Positions 9,310 through 19,045 of a DNA stretch of 64,000 nucleotides are shown here, piece by piece. The notes beneath the pieces are model-generated. The model searched no databases. It was not told the DNA's origin and saw nothing but the letters and a program-made list of their open reading frames with translations. The position numbers and the translations under genes are program-made. The stretch is from Pseudoruegeria sp. SK021 (GTDB lineage Bacteria; Pseudomonadota; Alphaproteobacteria; Rhodobacterales; Rhodobacteraceae). Position 1 is the first letter of the stretch. Every line of letters begins with the position of its first letter. The stretch is from contig NZ_MTBG01000001.1 in assembly GCF_002119405.1 (NCBI RefSeq), positions 186,001 to 250,000 on the forward strand. The letters are read 5' to 3'.

Positions 9310-9849
9310 TCAATCCAGTTGTCGGGCCCGTTGTGGCCCATCATCGCAATATGGGTCAGAAACGCCCATGACTTCAAGTATCTCTACCTCCAGACGCTCC
9401 ATCAATAGGGCATCTTGGTCACGGACATGGTCATATCCCAGCAAATGCAGGATGCCGTGCACAAGAAGATGGCGGGTGTGGTCGGCAAGGGTCAGCCCGG
9501 CAGCCGCAGCTTCGGCGGCGCAGGTCTGGTAGGCGATGGCGATATCGCCCAGTTCAATAGGCTCGCCCGGCATGTCAGGCAGCGGCGGCAGCGGATCGCC
9601 GCCTGCCGTTTCTGCACCGCGTTCCTCGGACGGCCAAGACAGCACATTGGTCGCCGTGGCCTTATTGCGGAAGCTGCCGTTTAAAGCAGCAATCCGGGCA
9701 TCATCACAGCCCAGAAGGCTGATTTCAAACTCAGCCGGATCATAGCCGAAGCGCGCCAAGGTCGCCTGCGCCGCGGCTTGCGCCAGCGCATCCAGACCAA
9801 GCTGGCCCCAAGCGTCTTCTTCCAGTGTCAGGTCAACCGGTTTGTGCAT
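9310..9849 (-). CDS. ybeY: rRNA maturation RNase YbeY
   Basis: YbeY is a zinc endoribonuclease needed for 16S rRNA 3'-end maturation and ribosome quality control. The 179-residue protein carries the metal motif HxxxHxxGxxH as HLLVHGILHLLGYDH, preceded by LGDIAIAY. The start at 9849 (MHKPVDLTLEED) overlaps the phoH end by 17 bases; ATG 9861 is also possible. Coupling to phoH upstream and the CorC-like gene downstream is usual for this operon. Confidence 0.94.
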   Translation of the reverse strand: MHKPVDLTLEEDAWGQLGLDALAQAAAQATLARFGYDPAEFEISLLGCDDARIAALNGSFRNKATATNVLSWPSEERGAETAGGDPLPPLPDMPGEPIELGDIAIAYQTCAAEAAAAGLTLADHTRHLLVHGILHLLGYDHVRDQDALLMERLEVEILEVMGVSDPYCDDGPQRARQLD

Positions 9850-10852
9850 CAGCCGCGTCATAGGCCTCGATGATGGCGGCGACAAGGGGATGTCGGACAA
9901 CATCCTTGGCGGTAAAATAGTTGAACGAGATTTTCGGGATGTGCCCCAGCAGCGATTCGGCTTCGCGCAAGCCGCTTTGCACCCCACGTGGCAGGTCGAT
10001 CTGGGTGCGGTCACCGGTGATGACCATGCGCGACCCTTCGCCAAGCCGGGTCAGGAACATCTTCATCTGCATGGTGGTCGCATTCTGGGCCTCGTCCAGC
10101 ACCACGAAGGCATTGGACAGGGTCCGCCCACGCATGAAGGCCAGCGGCGCGATCTCGATCTTTTTGTCTTCCAGCAGCTTGGCCACTTGCCGACTGGGCA
10201 GGAAATCATTCAGCGCGTCATAAAGCGGCTGCATGTAGGGATCGACTTTTTCCTTCATGTCACCGGGCAAAAATCCCAACCGCTCGCCCGCCTCAACCGC
10301 CGGTCGGCTGAGGATGATCTTGTCCACATGACCGCCGACGAACATCGACACGCCCACAGCAACCGCCAGATAGGTCTTGCCGGTGCCCGCAGGCCCGATG
10401 CCAAAGGCCAGCTCGTTCTTGAACAGAGAGGCCACATAGGCCTTTTGCGCCGCTGTGCGTGGCTCTACCGTCTTGCGCGGGGTCCGCACTTCGACCGCGC
10501 CACGGCTGAACATTTCCAGCTGACTGGCCCCAGCAGGCGGCGCGTCAGACGCCCCGCCCATCCGCATTTGGCCGTCAATATCGCCGGGTTCGACCGGACG
10601 TCCCTGCTCCAGCCGGGCATAGAGCGCGTTCAGGACCTCGGCAGCACGGGCCTGACTGTCGGACGCGCCCAGCAATGCGAGCTGGTTGCCGCGCCGGATG
10701 ATCTGCACCTCCAGCGCCGTCTCGATCTGGGTCAGGTTGCGGTCAAATTCGCCGCACAGGTCGATCAGTAGTCGATTGTCGGGAAACTCGAGATGGATCT
10801 CGGGGATGGTCCCGGCAGGGTGAAGCGGGTTCAGCAGACTGGTGTCCAACAA
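9833..10852 (-). CDS. phoH: PhoH family ATPase
   Basis: A 339-residue PhoH-like protein, an RNA-associated P-loop ATPase often found with ybeY. The N-terminal 110 residues form a KH-like region and the rest is the ATPase: GPAGTGKTYLAVA (Walker A), ILSRPAVEAGE, LGFLPGD and FVVLDEAQNATTMQMK (Walker B). Translation probably starts at TTG: two adjacent TTG codons (10852, 10849) follow an AGGAG ribosome binding site, and no ATG is suitably placed. It heads the phoH-ybeY-corC-lnt operon; its exact role in vivo is not settled in the family. Confidence 0.93.
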   Translation of the reverse strand: MLDTSLLNPLHPAGTIPEIHLEFPDNRLLIDLCGEFDRNLTQIETALEVQIIRRGNQLALLGASDSQARAAEVLNALYARLEQGRPVEPGDIDGQMRMGGASDAPPAGASQLEMFSRGAVEVRTPRKTVEPRTAAQKAYVASLFKNELAFGIGPAGTGKTYLAVAVGVSMFVGGHVDKIILSRPAVEAGERLGFLPGDMKEKVDPYMQPLYDALNDFLPSRQVAKLLEDKKIEIAPLAFMRGRTLSNAFVVLDEAQNATTMQMKMFLTRLGEGSRMVITGDRTQIDLPRGVQSGLREAESLLGHIPKISFNYFTAKDVVRHPLVAAIIEAYDAADAQTG

Positions 10853-10961
10853 TTTCTCCTTGGTCAGAGCCCTCTTTTAGAGCCTGACGCCTTGACAGGG
10901 ACATGGCAAGCGAAGTTCTGAATTTGTTGCACAGCCGTTACGATTGGCTGCACATCTTTGC

Positions 10962-12290
10962 TTAAGGCTTAAGCACCGTCCCAGACAAAGAGTTCCGCGC
11001 GCTGGCATCAATCCGCACTGGAACCACCTGCCCGATCAGGGCCGGATCCGCCACGGCATGGACCGAATGCAGATGATCGGACTTGCCGATCAGCTGCCCT
11101 TCCATCCGGCCGATTTTTTCAAACAACACCCCGACCTCGCGGCCAATCATGGCGTCTTGGGCGGCGTATTGCTGTTCGGACAGCAAGGCTTGCAACCGGT
11201 GCAGGCGGTCGGTGGCCACCGCTTCGGGCACCGGGGTGCGTTCTGCCGCTGGCGTACCGGGGCGCGGCGAATACTTAAAGGAATAGGCCTGACCGTAGCC
11301 GACCGTCCGGACCAAATCCATGGTCGCGTCAAACTCGGCGTCGGTTTCGCCGGGGAAGCCGACAATGAAATCGCCCGACAGCAGCAGATCGGGACGGACG
11401 GCGCGAATCCGCTCGATCAGGCGCAAATAGCCCTCGGCAGTGTGGTTGCGGTTCATCGCCTTCAGCACCCGATCAGAGCCCGACTGCACCGGCAGATGCA
11501 GATAGGGCATCAGTTCCGGGCAATCACCATGGGCGGCGATCAAGTCGTCTTCCATGTCATTGGGATGCGAGGTGGTATAGCGCAGCCGCGCCAATCCATC
11601 GATCTCGGCCAAGGCGCGGATCAGCTGCGCCAATCCCCACTCACGGCCATCGGGTCCGGTGCCGTGATAGGCATTGACGTTCTGGCCCAGCAAAGTGATC
11701 TCGCGCACGCCGCGCGCCACCAGATCACGCGCTTCGGTCAACAGCCGGTCCACCGGACGGCTGACTTCCGAGCCGCGGGTATAGGGCACAACGCAGAAGG
11801 TACAGAACTTGTCGCAGCCTTCCTGCACGGTCATGAACGCCGACGGCGCCCGGGCGGCGGTCGGGCGCTTGCCCAGTTGATCGAACTTAGTTTCCGCGGG
11901 GAAATCGGTATCAAGCGCGGTCTTGCCGGTCTGAATCCGCGCCTCCATTTCTGGCAGGCGGTGATAGCTTTGCGGCCCGACCACAAGATCGACGATGGGC
12001 TGACGGCGCAGAATCTCGGCCCCCTCGGCCTGGGCGACGCAACCGGCAACGCCAATTTTCAGGTCTGGTCGCGCGTCTTTCAGCGGCTTCATCCGCCCCA
12101 GTTCGGAATAGACCTTTTCAGCCGCCTTTTCGCGAATGTGGCAGGTGTTGAGCAGGATCAGGTCAGCCTCGTCCGCCGTGGCCACCTGTGTATAGCCCGA
12201 ACCGCCCAAGCTTTCGGCCATCCGTTCGCTGTCATAGACATTCATCTGACAGCCATAGGTCTTGATAAAGAGTTTCTTCGCGTCGGACAT
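10962..12290 (-). CDS. miaB: tRNA-2-methylthio-N6-dimethylallyladenosine synthase MiaB
   Basis: MiaB is a radical-SAM methylthiotransferase that adds a methylthio group to i6A37 of tRNA. The 442-residue protein shows the three expected parts: an N-terminal UPF0004 domain with cysteines in [16 protein letters not shown] and GVAGCVAQ; the radical-SAM triad CDKFCTFC; and a C-terminal TRAM domain ending [21 protein letters not shown] is characteristic of MiaB. It lies between phoH and irr on the minus strand. Confidence 0.96.
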   Translation of the reverse strand: MSDAKKLFIKTYGCQMNVYDSERMAESLGGSGYTQVATADEADLILLNTCHIREKAAEKVYSELGRMKPLKDARPDLKIGVAGCVAQAEGAEILRRQPIVDLVVGPQSYHRLPEMEARIQTGKTALDTDFPAETKFDQLGKRPTAARAPSAFMTVQEGCDKFCTFCVVPYTRGSEVSRPVDRLLTEARDLVARGVREITLLGQNVNAYHGTGPDGREWGLAQLIRALAEIDGLARLRYTTSHPNDMEDDLIAAHGDCPELMPYLHLPVQSGSDRVLKAMNRNHTAEGYLRLIERIRAVRPDLLLSGDFIVGFPGETDAEFDATMDLVRTVGYGQAYSFKYSPRPGTPAAERTPVPEAVATDRLHRLQALLSEQQYAAQDAMIGREVGVLFEKIGRMEGQLIGKSDHLHSVHAVADPALIGQVVPVRIDASARNSLSGTVLKP

Positions 12291-12376
12291 GAAGCGCGGC
12301 CTTTGACTACAGGGAACGGGGCGTGGCGCGGACTACCACAAAGCCCGGCCCGACCGCAATCACTGCGACACCCGAC

Positions 12377-12817
12377 CTAACGTCGGCGCAGGCGGATCAC
12401 CACGTCAACCTTGGCGATCTCGGCACCTTCCGGCGCGTTGGGCAGGCGCGAAATGACCAATTCGTTCGCCGGGGCATCAGTCAGGCGGGCGCTGTCTTCC
12501 CAATAGAAATGCGGGTGATCGTCGGTTCTGGTGTCGAAATAGGACTTGGTGCCATCGACGGTGACTTCTTGCATCAACCCGGCATCACAGAAAGCGCGCA
12601 ACGTATTATAGACCGTCGCAAGGGCGACTTTCTCGCCGCCGCGCACCACATCGGCATACAGGCTTTCCGCCGTCACATGGCGATTTTCACCATCCCCAAC
12701 CAGCAAAGCGGCCAGCATCAAGCGCTGCCGCGTTGGGCGCAGCCCAGCCGTCGCCAGCCACGCTGTACCACGGTTGCGGGCGTCAGGATCACATGAAGAG
12801 GGACTATTTTGTTGCAT
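12377..12817 (-). CDS. irr: Fur-family iron response regulator, Irr type
   Basis: A 146-residue Fur-superfamily repressor. The N-terminal winged helix includes GLRPTRQRLMLAALL and VALATVYNTLRAFCDAGL; the C-terminal half has YFDTRTDDHPHFYWED and ends KVDVVIRLRRR, typical of Irr, which senses haem status and controls iron genes in alphaproteobacteria. The histidine cluster that is HHH in Bradyrhizobium reads HPH here, and no N-terminal haem motif is seen. The gene is divergent from fabA, a conserved alphaproteobacterial neighbourhood. ATG 12817 is chosen over an adjacent GTG because GGTAGGG precedes it. Confidence 0.83.
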   Translation of the reverse strand: MQQNSPSSCDPDARNRGTAWLATAGLRPTRQRLMLAALLVGDGENRHVTAESLYADVVRGGEKVALATVYNTLRAFCDAGLMQEVTVDGTKSYFDTRTDDHPHFYWEDSARLTDAPANELVISRLPNAPEGAEIAKVDVVIRLRRR

Positions 12818-12826
12818 CACACCCTA

Positions 12827-12862
12827 CCTATAAAGCGCGACGCCGCCACTTTTCAATTGAAA
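12827..12862 (-). promoter_or_regulatory. Candidate irr promoter overlapping a 12-bp palindrome
   Basis: On the minus strand TTGAAA (12856-12851) and TATAGG (12832-12827) are separated by 18 bases. The -35 hexamer is half of a perfect 12-bp palindrome, TTTCAATTGAAA at 12851-12862, in the otherwise GC-rich irr/fabA spacer. The transcript would start within a few bases of the irr ATG, so the promoter call is weak; the palindrome itself is certain. Confidence 0.35.
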
Positions 12863-12972
12863 TTCAGCCGCATCCCAAGGAAGCCCCAGATGCGCTGCGC
12901 CCTTTACTAGGGTCGAAGTCGGGTGCTAATGGGTAAAAAACAATGGAATCCATAGGGACGGAGCAGCAGCCA

Positions 12973-13485
12973 ATGGCCGATTTCCCAACGCAATTCAACA
13001 AGGACGACCTGCTGGCCTGCGCCCGGGGCGAACTTTTTGGACCCGGCAATGCGCAACTTCCGCTGCCACCGATGTTGATGATGGACCGGATCACGGACAT
13101 CTCGGCGGATGGGGGCACGCATGGCAAGGGCCATGTGGTTGCAGAATTCGACATCCAGCCAGACCTGTGGTTCTTCGAATGCCATTTTCCCGGCAATCCG
13201 GTGATGCCCGGCTGTCTGGGGCTGGACGGGCTGTGGCAACTGACCGGATTCAATCTGGGCTGGCGCGGCTGGCAGGGGCAAGGTTTTGCCCTTGGCGTCG
13301 GCGAGGTCAAATTGAGTGGCATGGTCACCCCTTCCCGAAAGCGGCTGACTTACTATGTTGACTTCACCCGGGTCATTGACCGCAGGCTGAAGATGGGCGT
13401 CGCCAATGGCCGGGTTCTGGCCGATGGCGAAGAAATCTACGTCGTCAAAGATATGAAAGTCGGTCTGGCCGCTGCGGACGCATAA
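12973..13485 (+). CDS. fabA: 3-hydroxydecanoyl-ACP dehydratase/isomerase
   Basis: FabA dehydrates 3-hydroxydecanoyl-ACP and isomerises the product to the cis-3 form, opening unsaturated fatty-acid synthesis. The 170-residue hot-dog protein carries the active-site segment [18 protein letters not shown], with the catalytic histidine and aspartate, then the central helix [16 protein letters not shown] 12973 ([12 protein letters not shown]) matches family starts and follows GGAG; an ATG at 12943 would add ten residues. fabB and fabI follow on the same strand. Confidence 0.95.
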   Translation: MADFPTQFNKDDLLACARGELFGPGNAQLPLPPMLMMDRITDISADGGTHGKGHVVAEFDIQPDLWFFECHFPGNPVMPGCLGLDGLWQLTGFNLGWRGWQGQGFALGVGEVKLSGMVTPSRKRLTYYVDFTRVIDRRLKMGVANGRVLADGEEIYVVKDMKVGLAAADA

Positions 13486-13523
13486 GCGACGCACCCAGTC
13501 CCACCGATCCAAAGGAGAGCGCA

Positions 13524-14750
13524 ATGCGTCGCGTCGTTATCACCGGCTTGGGGATTGTCTCCCCCATCGGCAACACCGCCGAAGAAGTCACCGAAAGCCT
13601 GAAGACCAGCCGGTCTGGCATCCGGGCCGAAGAACGCTATGCCGAATTGGGCTTTCGCAGCCGGGTCGCGGGCATTCCGCAGATCAATCTGGAAGAAGCC
13701 GTCGACAAGCGCCAGTTGCGCTTTATGGGGCCGACCGCGGCCTATGCCTATCTGGCGATGCAGAACGCCATCGCCGATAGCGGATTGACCGAAGCCGAAG
13801 TCAGCAATGAGCGGACCGGTCTGGTTGCCGGCTCTGGCGGGCCGTCGACGTCGAACCTGTTCTCGGCGCACCAGACGGTGATCGAGAAAGGCGCGCCCAA
13901 GCGGATGGGGCCCTTCATGGTGACCCGCTGCATGTCGTCGACGGTCTCGGCCTGTCTGGCCACCCCGTTCAAGATCAAGGGCGTCAACTATTCGATCACC
14001 TCGGCCTGTTCGACCAGCGCCCATTGCATCGGCAATGGCACGGAACTGATCCAGATGGGCAAGCAGGACGTGGTCTTTGCTGGCGGCGGCGAAGAGGTCG
14101 ATTGGACCCTGTCCTGCCTGTTCGATGCCATGGGCGCGATGTCCTCAAAGTATAACGACACCCCTGAGACGGCCAGCCGCGCCTTTGATGCCACCCGCGA
14201 CGGGTTTGTCATCGGTGGCGGCGGCGGCATGGTGGTTCTGGAAGAACTGGAACACGCGCTGGCCCGCGGCGCCAAGATCTATGCCGAAGTCACCGGCTAC
14301 GGCGCCACCTCTGACGGGCACGACATGGTCGCCCCCTCGGGCGAGGGCGGCGAGCGGTCGATGCGGCAGGCGCTGTCCACCATCGGCGACCGCAAGGTCG
14401 ATTATATCAACGCGCACGGCACCTCGACCCAAGCTGGCGACGTCACCGAAGTCGAAGCCGTGCGCCGGGTCTTTGGCACCGGAACCACACCGCCGATTTC
14501 ATCGACCAAATCCCTGACCGGCCATTCACTTGGCGCGACCGGGGTGCAGGAAGCGATCTATTGCATGTTGATGATGCAGCATGATTTTATCGCGGCCTCG
14601 GCCAATATCACCGAGTTGGACCCAGCGATCAATCCGGGCGAGATCGCCACAACCCGCGTCGACAATGCCGGGTTGGACACGGTCCTGTCCAACAGCTTTG
14701 GCTTCGGCGGCACCAATGCCACGCTGATCCTCAGCAAATATCACGGGTAA
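13524..14750 (+). CDS. fabB: Beta-ketoacyl-ACP synthase I
   Basis: FabB is the condensing enzyme that elongates the cis-3-decenoyl product of FabA. The 408-residue thiolase-fold protein has the catalytic cysteine in [10 protein letters not shown] (about residue 162) and the two histidines in NAHGTST (298) and [11 protein letters not shown], then the glycine-rich end [15 protein letters not shown] strong AAAGGAG site lies 6 bases before the ATG. It is 38 bases downstream of fabA and 4 bases upstream of fabI, consistent with a single operon. Confidence 0.96.
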   Translation: MRRVVITGLGIVSPIGNTAEEVTESLKTSRSGIRAEERYAELGFRSRVAGIPQINLEEAVDKRQLRFMGPTAAYAYLAMQNAIADSGLTEAEVSNERTGLVAGSGGPSTSNLFSAHQTVIEKGAPKRMGPFMVTRCMSSTVSACLATPFKIKGVNYSITSACSTSAHCIGNGTELIQMGKQDVVFAGGGEEVDWTLSCLFDAMGAMSSKYNDTPETASRAFDATRDGFVIGGGGGMVVLEELEHALARGAKIYAEVTGYGATSDGHDMVAPSGEGGERSMRQALSTIGDRKVDYINAHGTSTQAGDVTEVEAVRRVFGTGTTPPISSTKSLTGHSLGATGVQEAIYCMLMMQHDFIAASANITELDPAINPGEIATTRVDNAGLDTVLSNSFGFGGTNATLILSKYHG

Positions 14751-14754
14751 CAGC

Positions 14755-15543
14755 ATGGCAAATCTGATGACCGGAAAACGCGGCCTGATCATGGGGGTCG
14801 CGAACGAACGCTCCATCGCGTGGGGCATTGCCCGCGCGCTGGCCGCCGAGGGGGCCGAGTTGGCCTTCAGCTATCAGGGCGACGCCTTTGGCAAACGGGT
14901 CGAGCCGCTGGCCGCGTCGGTCGGATCGGACCTTTTGGTTGATGTTGATGTCTCGGATGAGGCCTCGCTTGATGCCTGTTTCGCCACCTTGGGCGAACGC
15001 TGGGACAGTCTGGATTTTGTCGTCCACGCCATCGCCTTTTCCGACAAAGCCGAGTTGCAGGGCCGGTTCATCGACACCAGCCGTGCCAACTTTCAGAACT
15101 CGCTGGCGATCTCCTGCTACTCGCTGATTGATGTTGCCCGCCGGGCACGGCCGATGATGACCAATGGCGGCACCATCCTGACCCTGACCTATCAGGGCTC
15201 AAACTTGGTGACGCCGTTCTACAACGTCATGGGCGTGGCCAAGGCCGCCTTGGAAAGTGCCGTGCGCTATCTGGCCAATGACCTTGGCCCCGAAGGCATC
15301 CGGGTCAACGCGATCTCACCCGGCCCGATGAAGACCTTGGCCGGGGCGGCCATCGGTGGGGCGCGCAAAACCTATCGCCACACCGAAATGAATGCGCCGC
15401 TGCGGTCCAACGCGACGCTGGATGCGGTCGGCGGCACGGCGGTTTATCTGGCATCGGATTATGGAGCCTGCACCACGGGCGAGATTGTCCGGGTCGATGG
15501 CGGCTATCACGTCCTTGGCATGGCCCAGTCCGAAAATCTGTGA
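14755..15543 (+). CDS. fabI: Enoyl-ACP reductase (NADH)
   Basis: FabI reduces the enoyl-ACP double bond in the last step of each elongation round; it is the triclosan and isoniazid-class target. The 262-residue SDR-fold protein has the nucleotide motif GVANERSIAWGIA and the FabI catalytic pair Tyr156 and Lys163 (YNVMGVAK), with the additional Tyr146 in LTYQGS. The SPGPMKTLA segment matches the substrate loop. It starts 4 bases after the fabB stop codon. Confidence 0.95.
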   Translation: MANLMTGKRGLIMGVANERSIAWGIARALAAEGAELAFSYQGDAFGKRVEPLAASVGSDLLVDVDVSDEASLDACFATLGERWDSLDFVVHAIAFSDKAELQGRFIDTSRANFQNSLAISCYSLIDVARRARPMMTNGGTILTLTYQGSNLVTPFYNVMGVAKAALESAVRYLANDLGPEGIRVNAISPGPMKTLAGAAIGGARKTYRHTEMNAPLRSNATLDAVGGTAVYLASDYGACTTGEIVRVDGGYHVLGMAQSENL

Positions 15544-15579
15544 TCACGGCCTCGAAAGAGACCACACGACCGGGGACGT

Positions 15580-15606
15580 CCTGCCTGTCTGGTAAGCACA
15601 GGCAGG
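15580..15606 (+). terminator. Hairpin after fabI, possible terminator
   Basis: A 9-bp perfect stem (15580-15588 with 15598-15606, CCTGCCTGT/ACAGGCAGG) with a 9-base loop lies 37 bases after the fabI stop and 100 bases before the next gene. No T-run follows, so termination is only suggested by position. Confidence 0.35.
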
Positions 15607-15705
15607 GCTGATCCAAGCCATCTGACGGTTTTTGGGGCAATTTGCATTGCGTTCTCATGCCTGCCCACGTCTAGTGGGCGATGAACCAGTCTAAGGCGAG
15701 CCCCC

Positions 15706-18700
15706 ATGTCGATTACCGCAAGCGTCTATCACCTCACCCACTACAAGTATGACCGGCCCGTCACGCTTGGGCCACAGGTGATCCGATTGCGACCAGCGGC
15801 CCATTCGCGGACCCGGGTGATTTCCCATTCCCTTAAGGTGTCGCCCGGCGGCTATTTCGAGAATCACCAGCAAGATCCCTATGGCAACTGGCTGGCCCGG
15901 TTTGTCTTTCCCGAACCAGTGCGCGAGCTGAAGATCGAGGTCGATCTTGTGGCCGACATGTCGGTCTATAACCCGTTCGATTTCTTCGTCGAGGAATTCG
16001 CCGAAGACTTCCCGTTTGAATACCCCGACGATATCAGCCCGGACCTGTCGATTTATCTCAAGCCCGAGCCGATGGGCCCGCATCTGAAGAAATTCATGAC
16101 CACGATCTCGCGCAACAAGCTGCGCACGATCGATTTTCTGGTGGGCCTGAATGCGCGGCTGGCCAGCGAGATTGGCTATGTAATCCGGCTGGAACCGGGC
16201 GTGCAGACCCCCGAGGAAACCTTTGAAACCGGTAAGGGATCGTGCCGCGACACCAGCTGGCTGTTGGTTCAAGTTCTGCGCAATCTAGGTTTGGCGGCGC
16301 GGTTTGTCTCGGGCTACCTGATCCAGCTGAAACCCGACCTGAAGGCGCTTGATGGCCCCTCGGGGACCGAGGTCGACTTCACCGATTTGCACGCGTGGTG
16401 CGAGGTTTATCTGCCCGGCGCAGGCTGGGTCGGGCTTGATCCGACCTCGGGCTTGTTGACCGGCGAAAGCCACATCCCGCTGGCCGCAACGCCGCATTAC
16501 CGCAACGCCGCACCGATTTCGGGCATGGCCACCGCCGCAGAAGTCGAGTTCGACTTCGCCATGACCGTCACCCGCACCGCCGAGCATCCGCGCATCACCA
16601 AGCCGTTTTCGGACGACGCGTGGACCGCGCTGAACAAGCTGGGCAATGACGTCGACAAACGCTTGAAAGAGGGGGATGTCCGCCTGACGATGGGCGGCGA
16701 GCCGACCTTTGTGTCGATTGACGATTTTGAAGCCGATGAATGGAACTCGGGCGCCGTTGGCCCCACCAAGCGCGCGTTGGCCGATCAGTTGATCCGGCGG
16801 CTGCGCGACCGTTTCGCGCCGGGCGGCTTCCTGCATTACGGTCAGGGCAAGTGGTACCCGGGCGAGACCTTGCCGCGCTGGACGTTCTCACTGTACTGGC
16901 GGGCCGATGAAAAGCCGATCTGGAATGACGTCGATCTGATCGCCGAAGAAAAATCTGACAACAAGGTTGGTCCGGCCGAAGCCGAGCAACTGCTGAAAAC
17001 GATTGCCGAAACTCTGGAGGTCTCGGGCGAGAACGTTGTGGCCGCCTATGAGGACACCGCCGAATGGCTGGCCAAGGAAGCCAATCTGCCGGTCAACGTC
17101 ACCCCCGAAAACTCCAAACTGAAAGACCCCGAAGAACGCCACCGCCTTGCCAAAGTGTTCGAGCGCGGCCTTACCGAACCCTCGGGCTTTGCTCTGCCGA
17201 TCCAGCGGTGGCAGGCCAAAGCGACGGCGGGCTGGCGGTCTGAGAAGTGGAAGCTGCGGCGCAAATATCTGTTTCTGGTGCCCGGCGACAGTCCAGTGGG
17301 CTACCGGTTGCCGCTGGGCACCCTGCCCTATGTGCGTCCGGTGGACTTTCCCTACAGCTATCCCGCCGATCCCACCGAAGACCGTGGCCCGCTGCCCAAT
17401 TTCGGACCCGAGGCGATGGCCCAGACCGACCGGCGCGAACTGGCCCCGGCCAGCTTTACCGCCAGCGAGCAAGGCCAGACCCGCGTTCAGCAGATCATGG
17501 GCCAGACCGCCGAGCTTGATGGCCCGGTGCGCACCGCGATCAGTGTCGAACCGCGCGACGGACGCCTGTGCGTGTTCATGCCGCCAGTCGAGCGGATCGA
17601 AGACTATCTGGAACTGGTCGCCGCCGCCGAACACGCCGCCAAAACCGTTGGCCTGCCGGTTCACATCGAAGGCTACTCGCCGCCGCATGATCCGCGCATC
17701 AACGTGATCCGGGTCGCCCCCGATCCCGGCGTGCTAGAAGTCAACGTGCACCCCGCATCAACTTGGGGCGATTGCGTCGCCATCACCGAAGCCGTCTATG
17801 ACGAGGCCCGCCAGTGCCGCCTCGGGGCGGACAAGTTCATGACCGATGGTCGCCACACCGGCACCGGCGGCGGCAATCATGTGGTGGTCGGCGGGGCCAC
17901 CACCTTGGACAGCCCGTTCCTGCGCCGCCCCGACCTGCTGCGGTCCACCATCCTGCATTGGAACCGACACCCCAGCCTCAGCTATCTGTTCTCGGGCGTT
18001 TTTGTCGGCCCGACCAGTCAGGCCCCGCGGATCGACGAAGCCCGCAATGACAGTCTGTATGAACTGGAAATCGCGCTCGACCAGATCCCGCATCCCGATG
18101 CTGGCGAACCGCCCGCGCCGTGGCTGGTGGACCGGCTGCTACGCAATGCGATGATCGACGTCACCGGCAACACCCACCGGGCCGAAATTTGCATCGACAA
18201 GCTGTACTCGCCAGATGGCCCCACCGGGCGTTTGGGTTTGGTCGAATTCCGCGGCTTCGAGATGCCACCCGACCCGCGCATGAGCCTTGCCCAGCAGGTC
18301 TTGATCCGGGCGCTGATCACGCGGCTGTGGGAAGACCCGCTGGCCGGGCCGCTGACCCGTTGGGGTACGACCCTGCACGACCGGTACATGCTGCCCTATT
18401 ACGTCTGGGAGGATTTCCTCGATGTGCTGCGTGACCTCAAAGATCACGGGCTCGACGTTGATCCCGACTGGTTTAAGGCACAGGCCGAATTCCGGTTCCC
18501 GTTCTGCGGCGAAATCACCGTCGAAGGCGTCAATCTTGAACTGCGCCAAGCGATGGAGCCCTGGCATGTGCTGGGCGAAACCGGCGCCATCGGCGGCACC
18601 GTGCGCTATACTGACAGTTCGGTCGAACGGATGCAGGTCCAACTGACCGGGGCCGATCCGTCGCGCTATACTGTGGCCGTGAATGGCCGGACCATCCCCC

Positions 18701-19044
18701 TGCACAAGACCAAAGAGAACGGGGTCGCGGTTGGGGCCGTGCGCTATAAAGCGTGGCAACCGTCGTCGTCCCTGCATCCGGTGTTGCCAGTGGACGCACC
18801 ACTGACCTTTGACATCTATGATACATGGACCGGGCGGGCGTTGGGCGGCTGCACCTATCACGTGGCTCATCCCGGCGGACGCAGCTATGACACCTTCCCG
18901 ATCAATGGCAACGAGGCCGAGGCCCGCCGCCTGTCGCGGTTCCAAGCTCATGGACATACCCCCGGCGCGTATGTTCCACCGACCGAAGTGCCGCATCCAG
19001 AGTTTCCCCTGACACTCGATCTGCGGCGCCGCCCCGGACTGTAA
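15706..19044 (+). CDS. Transglutaminase-DUF2126 fusion protein
   Basis: A large 1112-residue cytoplasmic protein with no signal peptide. Residues 1-90 are the beta-rich transglutaminase N-terminal domain; 140-260 hold the transglutaminase-like catalytic core with Cys180 in [10 protein letters not shown], His229 in DLHAWCEVY and Asp245 in GLDPTSG. From about residue 310 to the end is the DUF2126 region, with [42 protein letters not shown] and [16 protein letters not shown], which looks like a second enzymatic module. Its stop is 1 base before the start of the ATP-grasp gene. Cassettes of this type are predicted, not proven, to form or cleave amide bonds in peptides or proteins. Confidence 0.9.
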   Translation: MSITASVYHLTHYKYDRPVTLGPQVIRLRPAAHSRTRVISHSLKVSPGGYFENHQQDPYGNWLARFVFPEPVRELKIEVDLVADMSVYNPFDFFVEEFAEDFPFEYPDDISPDLSIYLKPEPMGPHLKKFMTTISRNKLRTIDFLVGLNARLASEIGYVIRLEPGVQTPEETFETGKGSCRDTSWLLVQVLRNLGLAARFVSGYLIQLKPDLKALDGPSGTEVDFTDLHAWCEVYLPGAGWVGLDPTSGLLTGESHIPLAATPHYRNAAPISGMATAAEVEFDFAMTVTRTAEHPRITKPFSDDAWTALNKLGNDVDKRLKEGDVRLTMGGEPTFVSIDDFEADEWNSGAVGPTKRALADQLIRRLRDRFAPGGFLHYGQGKWYPGETLPRWTFSLYWRADEKPIWNDVDLIAEEKSDNKVGPAEAEQLLKTIAETLEVSGENVVAAYEDTAEWLAKEANLPVNVTPENSKLKDPEERHRLAKVFERGLTEPSGFALPIQRWQAKATAGWRSEKWKLRRKYLFLVPGDSPVGYRLPLGTLPYVRPVDFPYSYPADPTEDRGPLPNFGPEAMAQTDRRELAPASFTASEQGQTRVQQIMGQTAELDGPVRTAISVEPRDGRLCVFMPPVERIEDYLELVAAAEHAAKTVGLPVHIEGYSPPHDPRINVIRVAPDPGVLEVNVHPASTWGDCVAITEAVYDEARQCRLGADKFMTDGRHTGTGGGNHVVVGGATTLDSPFLRRPDLLRSTILHWNRHPSLSYLFSGVFVGPTSQAPRIDEARNDSLYELEIALDQIPHPDAGEPPAPWLVDRLLRNAMIDVTGNTHRAEICIDKLYSPDGPTGRLGLVEFRGFEMPPDPRMSLAQQVLIRALITRLWEDPLAGPLTRWGTTLHDRYMLPYYVWEDFLDVLRDLKDHGLDVDPDWFKAQAEFRFPFCGEITVEGVNLELRQAMEPWHVLGETGAIGGTVRYTDSSVERMQVQLTGADPSRYTVAVNGRTIPLHKTKENGVAVGAVRYKAWQPSSSLHPVLPVDAPLTFDIYDTWTGRALGGCTYHVAHPGGRSYDTFPINGNEAEARRLSRFQAHGHTPGAYVPPTEVPHPEFPLTLDLRRRPGL

Positions 19045-19045
19045 A

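Noticed and set aside
10944..12380. A 478-codon open frame on the plus strand opposite miaB
   Set aside because: It is an antisense shadow of miaB caused by high GC content.
12818..12942. Iron-control box (TTAGAA-N3-TTCTAA type) before irr or fabA
   Set aside because: No sequence close to that consensus is present; the palindrome found has a different core.
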